A stretch of DNA of 9,448 nucleotides from the NCBI GenBank assembly GCA_028290765.1, contig JAQGJF010000434.1, positions 1-9,448 of the forward strand. Reading direction: 5' to 3'. The stretch comes from Tardiphaga sp. (GTDB taxonomy: Bacteria; Pseudomonadota; Alphaproteobacteria; Rhizobiales; Xanthobacteraceae). The notes beneath the pieces are model-generated. The model was not told the DNA's origin and ran no database searches. It worked only from the letters and a program-made list of their open reading frames with translations. The position numbers and the translations under genes were made by a program. Positions 1 through 7,057 of this stretch are shown here, in pieces; position 1 is the first letter of the stretch; each line of letters opens with the position of its first letter.

Positions 1-849
1 CACGAACTCACCGCTCTGGAGGGTTACCCCGTCGGCGTTCACCGAGGTGACCGGCGTTCCGGTGCGGATTGTAATATTGAGGCGACGCAACAGGTCGGCA
101 GTGGCCGCGGCAAGGCGTTCCGGCAGCGCCAGCAGAATTCGCGGGCCGGCCTCGATCAACTCGATCTTGATGAGCTTGTCGAAATCGATGTTGTCGAGAT
201 TGTAGGAAGCGAGATCGCGCATCGATTTGTGCAGTTCGGCGGCGAGTTCGACGCCGGTGGCGCCAGCGCCGACAATCGCGCAGTGCAGCTGTCCCGGCCG
301 CAGCGGTTCATATTGTGCATTGGCGCGCAGGCAGGCGTCCATCATGCGGCGATTGAAGCGTACCGCCTGGTCCAGGGTGTCGAGCGTGATCGCGTGCTCC
401 ATGACGCCGGGGGTGCCGAAGTCGTTCGACAGGCTGCCGACCGCGATGACCAGCGTGTCGTAGCCGAGCACACGGGACGGGATGACCCGCCGGCCGGCGT
501 CGTCGTCGGTCGGCGCCACATAGATCTGCCGCTTCGCGCGGTTGAGGCCGATCATCTCGCCGATCCGGTAGCGGTAGTGACGCAGCTTGGCGTGCGCGAT
601 CAGTTCGACGGCGTCGGTCTCGCTGTCGAACGATCCGGCCGCCACTTCATGCAGCAGTGGCTTCCAGACATGAATGCGCGACTTGTCGAGCAAGGTGACG
701 GATACCGGGCCTTTGCGGCCGAAGGCATGGCCGAGTTTTGACGCCAGATGCAACCCGCCGGCACCGCCGCCCACCACCACCACGCGGTGCTGCGTCGGAT
801 CGTTGGTCGACGGCGTCTCCGCGATCGATGCATATTGGCCGAGGTCCAT
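1..849 (-). CDS. ndh: Type II NADH dehydrogenase (NAD(P)/FAD-dependent oxidoreductase), C-terminus cut off
   Basis: This is a non-proton-pumping NADH:quinone oxidoreductase (NDH-2), a peripheral membrane flavoprotein that passes electrons from NADH to quinone. I translated the minus strand and read 283 codons without a stop to the window edge. Residues 23-33 are VVVVGGGAGGL, the GxGxxG FAD-binding motif. VGAGATGVELAAE (glycines 194, 196 and 199) is the second dinucleotide fold, for NADH. Between them lie 'KPLLHEVAAG' and 'YDTLVIAVGS', both characteristic of the family. The usual length is about 400-440 residues, so roughly the last third, including the membrane-anchoring C-terminus, is missing. 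The ATG at 849 is the only good start: an in-frame TAA lies about 12 codons upstream with no ATG, GTG or TTG between. No strong ribosome binding site is visible. A possible promoter sits 34 nt upstream. A ferredoxin-NAD reductase-like paralogue cannot be excluded, but NDH-2 fits best. Confidence 0.9.
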   Translation of the reverse strand, partial: MDLGQYASIAETPSTNDPTQHRVVVVGGGAGGLHLASKLGHAFGRKGPVSVTLLDKSRIHVWKPLLHEVAAGSFDSETDAVELIAHAKLRHYRYRIGEMIGLNRAKRQIYVAPTDDDAGRRVIPSRVLGYDTLVIAVGSLSNDFGTPGVMEHAITLDTLDQAVRFNRRMMDACLRANAQYEPLRPGQLHCAIVGAGATGVELAAELHKSMRDLASYNLDNIDFDKLIKIELIEAGPRILLALPERLAAATADLLRRLNITIRTGTPVTSVNADGVTLQSGEFV

Positions 850-882
850 GACGTACCCGCCGATCGTCTGCGTTCGCGGTCT

Positions 883-911
883 AATTTAAGTATCCCGCAC
901 TCCACGCGCAA
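883..911 (-). promoter_or_regulatory. Possible sigma-70-type promoter for the NADH dehydrogenase
   Basis: On the minus strand TTGCGC (906-911) and TAAATT (883-888) are separated by exactly 17 bp, and the -10 element ends 33 nt before the ndh start. Both boxes match the consensus only partly. The element lies in the 78-bp gap after the flavin reductase stop, so ndh may have its own promoter. Upstream of it, 911-923 holds a small perfect hairpin (ATGCC, 3-nt loop, GGCAT) with no T-run. This is inference from sequence pattern alone. Confidence 0.3.
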
Positions 912-927
912 TGCCGGCGGCATGCTT

Positions 928-1488
928 TCACAACATCTCCGGCTTGAAACGCCTTCGATATTTGCCGGTGTTGGCGCCGGAAATCATGAACTCGCCGTCG
1001 CCGCGATAGTGGATCGTCCTGGGATATCTCGGTTTCGTTGCCACATGCGCTTTCACGACCTCGAACACGAACATGTTGTAGGTCGCGATCAGCCTCGCGT
1101 CGGCGAGCCGGCATTCGAAATTCGCGTAGCATTCCCGAATCCGCGGCGCACGGACCAGCGTGCCGGGCTCGGGCGAAAGACCGAACTGGTCGAATTTGTC
1201 GATGTCGCGCCCGGAGCTGTTGCCGATATCGACCACCTTGGCGGCGAGATCCTCGGTCGGAATGTTGATCACGCATTGCCTGCTCTTGCGGATCATCTCG
1301 AAACTGTAGTTCGCGCTCGAGATGATGCAGCCGATCAGGGATGGCTGAAATTCCATGACCATGTGCCAGCCCATGGTCATGATGTTGGTGTCGCCCTTGT
1401 AGGCGGAGCTGACCAGCACGACCGGTCCGGGTTCGAGAAAGCGGCGAACGTTTTCGACGGGAAAATCGTGCTTTTTGTATAGTTTCAT
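928..1488 (-). CDS. Flavin reductase family protein (FMN-binding split barrel)
   Basis: The 186-residue product begins MKLYKKHDFPVENVRRFLE and continues GPVVLVSSAYKGDTNIMT, the opening of the flavin-reductase-like split-barrel domain (Pfam PF01613 type). That domain binds FMN and reduces it or uses it with NAD(P)H. 'SSANYSFEMIRKSRQCVINIP' and 'FECRLADARLIATYNMFVFEVV' are the further core strands expected of the fold. There is no signal peptide or membrane segment, so it is cytosolic. I chose the ATG at 1488 because GAGG lies 6 nt upstream (1495-1498). An in-frame ATG at 1521 lies inside a palindromic repeat and would add 11 residues of low-complexity sequence. A stand-alone flavin reductase may feed reduced flavin to a monooxygenase, but no such partner is in this window. 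The exact electron acceptor cannot be told from sequence. Confidence 0.88.
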   Translation of the reverse strand: MKLYKKHDFPVENVRRFLEPGPVVLVSSAYKGDTNIMTMGWHMVMEFQPSLIGCIISSANYSFEMIRKSRQCVINIPTEDLAAKVVDIGNSSGRDIDKFDQFGLSPEPGTLVRAPRIRECYANFECRLADARLIATYNMFVFEVVKAHVATKPRYPRTIHYRGDGEFMISGANTGKYRRRFKPEML

Positions 1489-1518
1489 CGCGCGCCTCGT
1501 CGGAGTTGATGTCCGCGC

Positions 1519-1605
1519 CATGCCCGGGCTTGTCGTCCCGGGCGTGCACGTCTTAACAGCATCGCAGCAAGAAAGACGTAGATAGCCGGGACAAGCCCGG
1601 CCATG
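1519..1605. repeat. Intergenic palindromic repeat ('MAGLVPAI' type)
   Basis: The left arm starts at 1519 (CATGCCCGGGCTTGTC) and ends ACGTCTT at 1548-1554. The right arm begins AAGACGT near 1574 and ends CCGGGACAAGCCCGGCCATG at about 1605. The arms are near-perfect inverted copies around an ~18-nt loop, with a few bulges, so the transcript would fold into a long hairpin. Read from the right arm on the minus strand, the repeat spells a spurious peptide 'MAGLVPAIYVF', a hallmark of a repeat scattered through Bradyrhizobium-like genomes. It lies between the barrel-protein stop and the flavin reductase start, so it may end the upstream transcript or stabilise its 3' end. Confidence 0.75.
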
Positions 1606-1678
1606 ACGAACATTGGCGATATGTTCGCGGCTTTGCCGGATTCAGAGCCGCGCGCATTCCATCCAGACGACCCCGCGT

Positions 1679-2587
1679 TCAGTTCTTGATGGCGTAGAGC
1701 GGCGTGCGGAGCGTGAGTTGGTAAGCTGGCTTTGGCATCCACGATATTTCAGCCGTGACGCCAAACAGCCGGTTGTCGTTATCGTCCATGCGGTCCAAGT
1801 CCAACCTGACGAAGGGTTGGGTGAATGGCTGGAACGGCGTCAGGTTCAGGATCTGCGCTCCGCCGAACGACTGTACGCCGAAGCGGCCGGACAATTTCCA
1901 GTTGTTCTCCCACTGATAGTAGCCGCCGACATAACCGAGGACGGCCGGGTTCACTGTGGCGAGAGTGGAATCGACCGACACGTTGACATATCTGACGCCG
2001 GCCAGCAGGCCCTTGGTCGCGTCCTCGTTGAGCGCATAGTCGAATTCGGCGATGGTCGTGATCGTCGTCGTCTGGAGGGCACTACTCCCGGCCGATCGCG
2101 ATAGCGTTGACTGGATCGTCAACGTCGGAAAGATCCTGCCGTTCTGCTCGATGATATCGGCTTGAAACCCCACGTTCCAGCTGTCGATCGCCAGCGACGT
2201 CCATGATGACATGTCGGTGCGCGATACACTGGCACTGATTCCGCCATAGACCGAGATGCGGTCGTTGAGATCGATGGTCAGCGGCACCTCGTGGGCCAGG
2301 CTCTGGCTGGCCGGTGAGGACAAGGTCGGCAGCGCCGTAAAATTCCTGAAACCGATCGCGAGCGTGTTGGCAGGAACGGTGGTGTAGATGGTGCGCAAAT
2401 CCAGATAGAGGTTCGGCAGGGTGGACGCGGGCTTTTCCGGTTCGTCATTGTCGCTGTCTTTACCCACGGCGGGACCGGCGCAGCAAAGCGCGAGCAGGAG
2501 ACCGAGAACCAGCCAGCACGGTGTTGGCGAGAGTTCGCCGCCGGCGCGCCTGGAACGATGATGGTCGCTCGGAAATTGAGCGGTCAA
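1679..2587 (-). CDS. Predicted outer-membrane beta-barrel protein of unknown function
   Basis: I do not recognise a named family. The 302-residue product has a basic N-terminus (HHRSRR, residues 9-14), a hydrophobic stretch WLVLGLLLALCCA (25-37) and a probable signal-peptidase site after PAVG (about residue 42), so it is exported. The mature part is rich in alternating beta-strand segments with aromatic girdle residues (for example 'ISVYGGISASVSR', 'GLLAGVRYVNVSV', 'VLGYVGGYYQWENNWKLSGRFGVQSFGG'). It ends in an amphipathic strand, YQLTLRTPLYAIKN. This resembles DUF-type outer-membrane barrels, though the last residue is not the usual aromatic. The cysteines do not make a good lipobox. The only available start is TTG at 2587, with AAGG 9 nt upstream; an in-frame TAA follows further upstream with no ATG or GTG between. 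It lies 72 bp downstream of ptrB on the same strand and may be co-transcribed. Confidence 0.8.
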   Translation of the reverse strand: MTAQFPSDHHRSRRAGGELSPTPCWLVLGLLLALCCAGPAVGKDSDNDEPEKPASTLPNLYLDLRTIYTTVPANTLAIGFRNFTALPTLSSPASQSLAHEVPLTIDLNDRISVYGGISASVSRTDMSSWTSLAIDSWNVGFQADIIEQNGRIFPTLTIQSTLSRSAGSSALQTTTITTIAEFDYALNEDATKGLLAGVRYVNVSVDSTLATVNPAVLGYVGGYYQWENNWKLSGRFGVQSFGGAQILNLTPFQPFTQPFVRLDLDRMDDNDNRLFGVTAEISWMPKPAYQLTLRTPLYAIKN

Positions 2588-2659
2588 GATAGCACGCCTT
2601 GGCTGAGGAGTTCGCCAACGACGTTAATCAAGACCGGCCGGCGTCGCAATGGGCGGCGT

Positions 2660-4768
2660 TTACGCCCCGTCACGCTCCGCCAAACCCACCGCCCACAACG
2701 CAAACCCATAGGCGATCGCGACTTCGTCGAGCCGGTTGAAGCGGCCCGACGCGCCGCCGTGCCCGGCGCCCATGTTGGTGCGCAACAGCACCGGGCCGCC
2801 CGAACTCATGGTGGCGCGCAGCCGCGCGATCCATTTCGCCGGCTCCCAATAGGTCACGCGCGGATCGGTGAGCCCGCCCATCGCCAGTATCGCCGGATAA
2901 TCCTTGGCAGCGACGTTGTCGTAGGGCGAATAGGACAGGATGGTTTTGAAATCATCCGCGCTCTCGATCGGGTTGCCCCATTCCGGCCATTCCGGCGGCG
3001 TCAGCGGCAGGGTGTCGTCGAGCATCGTACTGAGGACGTCGACGAACGGCACCTCGGCGACGATGCCGGCGAACAATTCGCCGGCCCGGTTGGCGACCGC
3101 GCCCATCAGCATGCCGCCGGCGCTGCCGCCATGGCCGACGATGCGCTTGGCGCTGGTGTATTTGGCCGCGATCAGTGCGCGGCCGGACGCTGCGAAATCG
3201 TCGAAACTGTTGGTCTTCTTTTCGCGCTTGCCGTCGAGATACCAGCCCCAGCCTTTATCGGCGCCGCCGCGGATATGGGCGATGGCGTAGACAAAGCCGC
3301 GATCGACCAGCGACAGCCGGTTAGCCGAGAACGACGCCGGCATCGCCATGCCGTAGGAGCCGTAGCCGTACAGCAATAGCGGCGCACGGCCGTCGCGCTT
3401 GAGATCCTTGCGATGCAGGATCGACACCGGCACCTGCGCGCCATCGTGCGATGTAGCCATGATGCGGGTGGTGATGTAGTCGGCGGGATTATGGCCGGAG
3501 GGAATCTCCTGGCGCTTACGCAGCACCCGGCTGCGGCTCGCCATGTCGTAGTCGTAGACTTCCGACGGCGTCGTCATCGACGAATAGGAGAACCGGAGAC
3601 TGGTCGTGTCGAATTCGTAGCCGCCCATGGTGTCGAGCGAATAGGCCGCCTCATCGAAAGCGATGGCGTGCTCGTCGCACGTTGTAAGATCGCGGATCAG
3701 GATCGAGGGCAGGGCATTGGCGCGCTCCAGCCGCACCAGATGGCCTGAATAGAGCTCCATGTCGATGACATAAATGCCTGCGCGGTGCGGGATGAGATCG
3801 CGCCAGTTGGCGCGCTCCGGAGCGGCCAGCGGCGCGGTGACGATCTTGAAATCGATGGCATCGTCGGCATTGGTGAGAATGAACAGCTCGTCGCCGCGGT
3901 CGGCGAGCGAATATTGCACGCCGTCCTCGCGCACCGCCACCAGCCGCGGCGCTGCCTCATAATCGGCCAGGTCGATCAGCCGCTGTTCGGAAGTCTCGTG
4001 GTCGCCGCCGGCAATGACGCAAAACCGGCCGCTGGCGCTTTCGTGGATGTGGGTGAACCAGCCGGCATCCTGTTCCTCGTAGACCAGCACGTCGTCGGCC
4101 TGCCCGGTGCCGAGGCGGTGGCGCCACACCTGCATCGGGCGATGGTTGTCGTCGAGCTTCACATAGAAGAAAGCCTTGGAGTCCAGCGTCCACACCACGC
4201 CACCGTCGGTTTCCTCGACGAGGTCGGCGCTGTCGGTGCCGTCGGCCCAGTCCCGCACCCGAATGGAAAAATATTCCGAGCCGGCGATATCCGCGCTCCA
4301 GGCCTCCAATTTATGATCCGGCGAATGCCGGGCGCCGCCGAACTTGAAGTAGCTGTGGTCGGCGGCGACCTTGTCGCCGTCGAGAATGATCGTGGCCTCG
4401 CCGCCGTCGCGGGGCGAACGGCCGAACAGTTCATGCTGGCCGCCCTCGCGGAATTTCCGCATATAGGCATAGGGCCCGTCCGGCGACGGCACGCTGGAAT
4501 CGTCCTCCTTGATCCGGCCGCGCATTTCCGCGACCAGGGTCTTTTGCAGGGAGGCGGTGTGGCCGAGCAGGCTGTCGGTATAGGCGTTCTCCGCCTCCAG
4601 ATAGAGGCGAATCTCCGGGTCCAGAATCGAGGGGTCGCGCAATACCTCCTGCCAGCGGGCATCCTTGAGCCAGGCATAGTCGTCGCTGACGGTGATGCCA
4701 TGGGTCGTGAACTGGTGTGGATGGCGCGGCGCGACCGGCGCCTGGGCGGGGAGGATGGCCTTGTTCAT
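2660..4768 (-). CDS. ptrB: Oligopeptidase B (S9A prolyl oligopeptidase family)
   Basis: This is a cytosolic serine peptidase that cleaves short peptides after Arg or Lys (EC 3.4.21.83 family). The 702-residue length is normal. The N-terminal half (to about residue 420) is the seven-bladed propeller that screens substrates by size, beginning with the typical HPHQFTTHGITVSDDYAWLKD. The C-terminal alpha/beta hydrolase contains the conserved 'YGYGSYG' and 'HIRGGADKGWGWY'. The catalytic triad is Ser549 in GGSAGG, Asp635 in LTDPRVTYWEPAKW and His670 in GAGHGG; the spacing of 86 and 35 residues matches characterised oligopeptidases B. In the PEWPEWGNP loop, the first of two S1-pocket acidic residues known from the enteric enzymes is kept (Glu593) and the second position is Pro595. 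There is no signal peptide. The ATG at 4768 has only a weak purine-rich AAAAGAG upstream. Confidence 0.97.
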   Translation of the reverse strand: MNKAILPAQAPVAPRHPHQFTTHGITVSDDYAWLKDARWQEVLRDPSILDPEIRLYLEAENAYTDSLLGHTASLQKTLVAEMRGRIKEDDSSVPSPDGPYAYMRKFREGGQHELFGRSPRDGGEATIILDGDKVAADHSYFKFGGARHSPDHKLEAWSADIAGSEYFSIRVRDWADGTDSADLVEETDGGVVWTLDSKAFFYVKLDDNHRPMQVWRHRLGTGQADDVLVYEEQDAGWFTHIHESASGRFCVIAGGDHETSEQRLIDLADYEAAPRLVAVREDGVQYSLADRGDELFILTNADDAIDFKIVTAPLAAPERANWRDLIPHRAGIYVIDMELYSGHLVRLERANALPSILIRDLTTCDEHAIAFDEAAYSLDTMGGYEFDTTSLRFSYSSMTTPSEVYDYDMASRSRVLRKRQEIPSGHNPADYITTRIMATSHDGAQVPVSILHRKDLKRDGRAPLLLYGYGSYGMAMPASFSANRLSLVDRGFVYAIAHIRGGADKGWGWYLDGKREKKTNSFDDFAASGRALIAAKYTSAKRIVGHGGSAGGMLMGAVANRAGELFAGIVAEVPFVDVLSTMLDDTLPLTPPEWPEWGNPIESADDFKTILSYSPYDNVAAKDYPAILAMGGLTDPRVTYWEPAKWIARLRATMSSGGPVLLRTNMGAGHGGASGRFNRLDEVAIAYGFALWAVGLAERDGA

Positions 4769-4797
4769 GAACGCTCTTTTCGTGGATTGCCGCGTGC

Positions 4798-4804
4798 GTT
4801 ATAC
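4798..4804. promoter_or_regulatory. Possible shared -10 region of divergent promoters (ptrB and SnoaL-like gene)
   Basis: The 95-bp divergent gap holds GTTATAC, which reads TATAAC on the minus strand (30 nt before the ptrB ATG) and TTATAC on the plus strand (60 nt before the SnoaL-like ATG). It is flanked by a GCGT/ACGC inverted repeat. No convincing -35 box accompanies either reading, so this is a pattern-based guess. Confidence 0.25.
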
Positions 4805-4863
4805 GCGCGATGGCGGCCAAGGGAATGATGTCGTCGTCGTCAATTGCAGTTTAGGAACCCGTC

Positions 4864-5469
4864 ATGGATATAGAGTTGCGAGACCGTCTTGCCATCCGCG
4901 ATCTGACCGAAAACTGGGCGGTCTGGCGCGATGCCGGCGATTGGGAGCGGTTTCGCACCGTCTGGTTCGACGATGGCCGGATGATGGCGACCTGGACCCA
5001 GGGCACCGCCGACGAATTCATCCAGATGAGCAAGGATGGCTGGGCCAAGGGCGTCTCGATCCTGCATTTTCTCGGCGGCCAATCGATCGATCTGGCCGGC
5101 AGCCGGGCGATTTCACAGACCAAGATGACGATTTCGCAGCGCGCTTTGGTCCACGACGTCATGGTCGACGTGGTCTGCACCGGCAGATTCTACGATTTTC
5201 TCGAAAAACGCGACGGCCGCTGGGGTTTTGTGCTGCGCCAGCCGATCTATGAAAAGGACCGCATGGATCCGGTCGATCCCGCGGCCAGACTCGCGCTGGA
5301 CGCCGGCCTGCTGATGGGCTTTCCGGAAGGCTATCGCCATCTCGCCTATTTGCAGAGCCAGATCGGCTACAAGATCAAGCCGGACATGCCCGGTCTCAAG
5401 GGCGATGCGGTGCAGCGGCTTTATGCCAGCGGCGCGGCCTGGCTGAAGGGCGACAAACTGGATCGCTGA
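4864..5469 (+). CDS. SnoaL-like / nuclear transport factor 2 family protein
   Basis: The 201-residue product opens with MDIELRDRLAIRDLTENWAVWRDAGDWERFRTVWFDDG, the typical helix pair of the SnoaL-like NTF2 fold, a cone-shaped pocket used by small cyclases, isomerases and dioxygenase beta subunits. 'GRFYDFLEKRDGRWGFVLRQPIYEKDRM' is the expected pair of late strands. A C-terminal extension of about 70 residues (from roughly 131) goes beyond the ~130-residue domain. It has no recognisable motif and ends AAWLKGDKLDR. There is no signal peptide. AGGA at 4853-4856, 7 nt upstream, supports this ATG. The gene lies 37 bp before an acyl-CoA synthetase on the same strand, so the two are probably one operon and may act on the same small molecule. 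Whether it is an enzyme or a binding protein is not decided by the sequence. Confidence 0.86.
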   Translation: MDIELRDRLAIRDLTENWAVWRDAGDWERFRTVWFDDGRMMATWTQGTADEFIQMSKDGWAKGVSILHFLGGQSIDLAGSRAISQTKMTISQRALVHDVMVDVVCTGRFYDFLEKRDGRWGFVLRQPIYEKDRMDPVDPAARLALDAGLLMGFPEGYRHLAYLQSQIGYKIKPDMPGLKGDAVQRLYASGAAWLKGDKLDR

Positions 5470-5493
5470 ACCGCTGGACGAAATCAAAAAAAC

Positions 5494-5500
5494 GGGAGGG
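5494..5500 (+). promoter_or_regulatory. Strong ribosome binding site of the acyl-CoA synthetase
   Basis: GGGAGGG ends 6 nt before the ATG at 5507, after an A-rich stretch. It is the clearest Shine-Dalgarno sequence in the window and fixes the start of the acyl-CoA synthetase. Confidence 0.75.
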
Positions 5501-5506
5501 ACATCG

Positions 5507-7045
5507 ATGGAGGATTTCATCACGCTGGATGCGCTGGTCAGGCAGACGGCCGTGCGCGCGCCGGCGCGCCTCGCCGTCGTCGATGGCGACCGCCAGCTGA
5601 CCTATGGCGAGTTCGACGATCTGGTCGACCGGGTGGCCGCCGCCTTGCAGGCCGACGGACTCAAGCCGCGCGATGTCATTTCGGTCTGCGCCTACAGTTC
5701 GGTGGAATATGCCGCAACGTTTCTCGGCGCACTGCGCGCCGGCGTTGCCCTGGCGCCGCTGGCGCCGTCCTCCACGGCGACAGACTTCGCCGCGATGGTC
5801 AAGGATTCCGGCGCCAAGGTGCTGTTCATGGATGCCGCCGCGGCGGCGGCGATGGGGCAGGCAGCGAATGATTCCGCCGCACTTCGGGTGGCGCTCGACG
5901 ACGGTTCCTGCGGGCGGCCGTTCGGCGCATGGTGCGCCAGGCCGGCGAAACCGGCGCCGGTCGCCGTCGATCCGGGATCGATCTTCAACATCATCTATTC
6001 CTCCGGCACCACCGGCACGCCAAAGGGGATCGTCCATTCCCATGCGATGCGGTGTCGGCAATACAGCCAATGGGAGGCGCTGACCCACCGGCCGGATGGG
6101 GTCACCGTGCTTTCGACGCCGCTCTATTCCAACACCACGCTGGTCTGCTTCAATCCGACCCTGGCCGCCGGTGGCACCGTGGTGCTGATGAGGAAATTCG
6201 ACGCCCGGGGTTTCCTGGAGCTCTGCCAGAAGTACCGCGCCACCCACACCATGCTGGTGCCGGTGCAGTACCGCCGCATCATGGCGGTGCCGGATTTCGA
6301 CAGCTTCGACCTGTCGTCCTTCGTGATGAAGTTCTCGACGTCGGCGCCGTTCGCCGCAGGCCTGAAAGCGGATGTCCTGAAGCGCTGGCCGGGCGGGCTG
6401 ACGGAATATTACGGCATGACTGAAGGCGGCGGCACCTGCATGCTGCTCGCCCATGAGCATCCGGACAAGCTCCACACCGTGGGCCGTCCGATGACCGACC
6501 ATGACATCCGCCTGATCGGCGAAGACGGCGAGGAGGTCGCACCCGGCGAGGTCGGCGAGATCTTCGGCCATTCGGCCAACATCATGCTCGGCTATCTCAA
6601 CCAGCCGGCCAAGACCGCCGAAACCTTCTGGCACGACGCGACCGGCAAGCGCTTCGTGCGCACCGGCGACGTCGGAAAATTCGACAGTGACGGGTTTCTG
6701 ACCCTGATGGACCGCAAGAAGGACATGATCATTTCCGGCGGCTTCAACATCTATCCCAGCGATCTCGAGGCGGTGATGGCCGGCCATGGCGACGTGCTCG
6801 AAGCGGCCGTGGTGGCGATGCCGTCGGAGGAGTGGGGTGAGACCCCGGAGGCTTTTGTGGTGCTCAAGCCCGGCGCCGCGGCCGACGCCGCCGCGCTGAA
6901 GGCCTGGACCAACGAGCGCGTCGGCAAATTCCATCGCCTCGCCGACGTGCACCTCGTCGAATCGCTTCCGCGCAGCGCCATCGGCAAGGTGCTGAAGCGC
7001 GAATTGCGGGACAAAAGGCTGGCCGCGCAGGGCGTGGAAATGTGA
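5507..7045 (+). CDS. AMP-forming acyl-CoA synthetase (class I adenylate-forming enzyme)
   Basis: The enzyme activates a carboxylic acid with ATP to an acyl-adenylate and then joins it to coenzyme A. The 512-residue length is normal. Motifs in order are YSSGTTGTPKG (164-174, the ATP phosphate loop), TEYYGMTEGGG (299-309, adenine binding), RTGDVGKFDSDG (385-396, Asp388 expected to hold the ribose), DRKKDMIISGGFNIYPSD (402-419, the hinge and start of the C-terminal domain) and PRSAIGKVLKREL (488-500). Lys494 there is the expected catalytic lysine of the first half-reaction. All key residues are intact, so it should be active. A run of alanines (MDAAAAAAMG) marks a loop in the N-terminal domain. 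The family resemblance is to medium-chain, crotonobetaine-like or aromatic acyl-CoA ligases; the substrate is not evident. It follows the SnoaL-like gene in a probable operon and ends at a palindromic repeat. Confidence 0.95.
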   Translation: MEDFITLDALVRQTAVRAPARLAVVDGDRQLTYGEFDDLVDRVAAALQADGLKPRDVISVCAYSSVEYAATFLGALRAGVALAPLAPSSTATDFAAMVKDSGAKVLFMDAAAAAAMGQAANDSAALRVALDDGSCGRPFGAWCARPAKPAPVAVDPGSIFNIIYSSGTTGTPKGIVHSHAMRCRQYSQWEALTHRPDGVTVLSTPLYSNTTLVCFNPTLAAGGTVVLMRKFDARGFLELCQKYRATHTMLVPVQYRRIMAVPDFDSFDLSSFVMKFSTSAPFAAGLKADVLKRWPGGLTEYYGMTEGGGTCMLLAHEHPDKLHTVGRPMTDHDIRLIGEDGEEVAPGEVGEIFGHSANIMLGYLNQPAKTAETFWHDATGKRFVRTGDVGKFDSDGFLTLMDRKKDMIISGGFNIYPSDLEAVMAGHGDVLEAAVVAMPSEEWGETPEAFVVLKPGAAADAAALKAWTNERVGKFHRLADVHLVESLPRSAIGKVLKRELRDKRLAAQGVEM

Positions 7046-7057
7046 GGGCGCGGTTTA

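Noticed and set aside
748..1482. A 244-codon plus-strand open frame over the flavin reductase and ndh start
   Set aside because: Composition is that of antisense sequence, and it crosses an intergenic gap and two well-supported minus-strand genes.
1485..1742. A small minus-strand frame containing 'MFVMAGLVPAIYVFLAAMLL'
   Set aside because: It is the familiar spurious peptide generated by the palindromic repeat and overlaps two real genes.
2470..2490. A lipoprotein signal (LLALCC) in the barrel protein
   Set aside because: The residue before either cysteine is Leu or Cys rather than Gly, Ala or Ser, so the lipobox rule is not met; a normal signal-peptidase I site after PAVG fits better.
2645..2670. 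A hairpin at the ptrB stop codon as a terminator
   Set aside because: On the minus strand GGCG-TAAA-CGCC places the stop codon in the loop, but the stem is short and no T-run follows, so I do not call it a terminator.
3785..4828. A 347-codon plus-strand open frame inside ptrB
   Set aside because: It is the mirror of the oligopeptidase B propeller region, lacks domain features and runs through the true divergent promoter gap.
4829..4841. A short GTC/TCG run (GTCGTCGTCGTC) as a microsatellite
   Set aside because: Only four copies, common by chance in this base composition, and not linked to any start codon or frame.
5396..6952. A 518-codon open frame on the minus strand opposite the acyl-CoA synthetase
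   Set aside because: The translation is His/Arg/Gly-rich with no domain, and it is antisense to a gene with every adenylation motif intact. Long antisense frames are expected at this GC content and codon bias.
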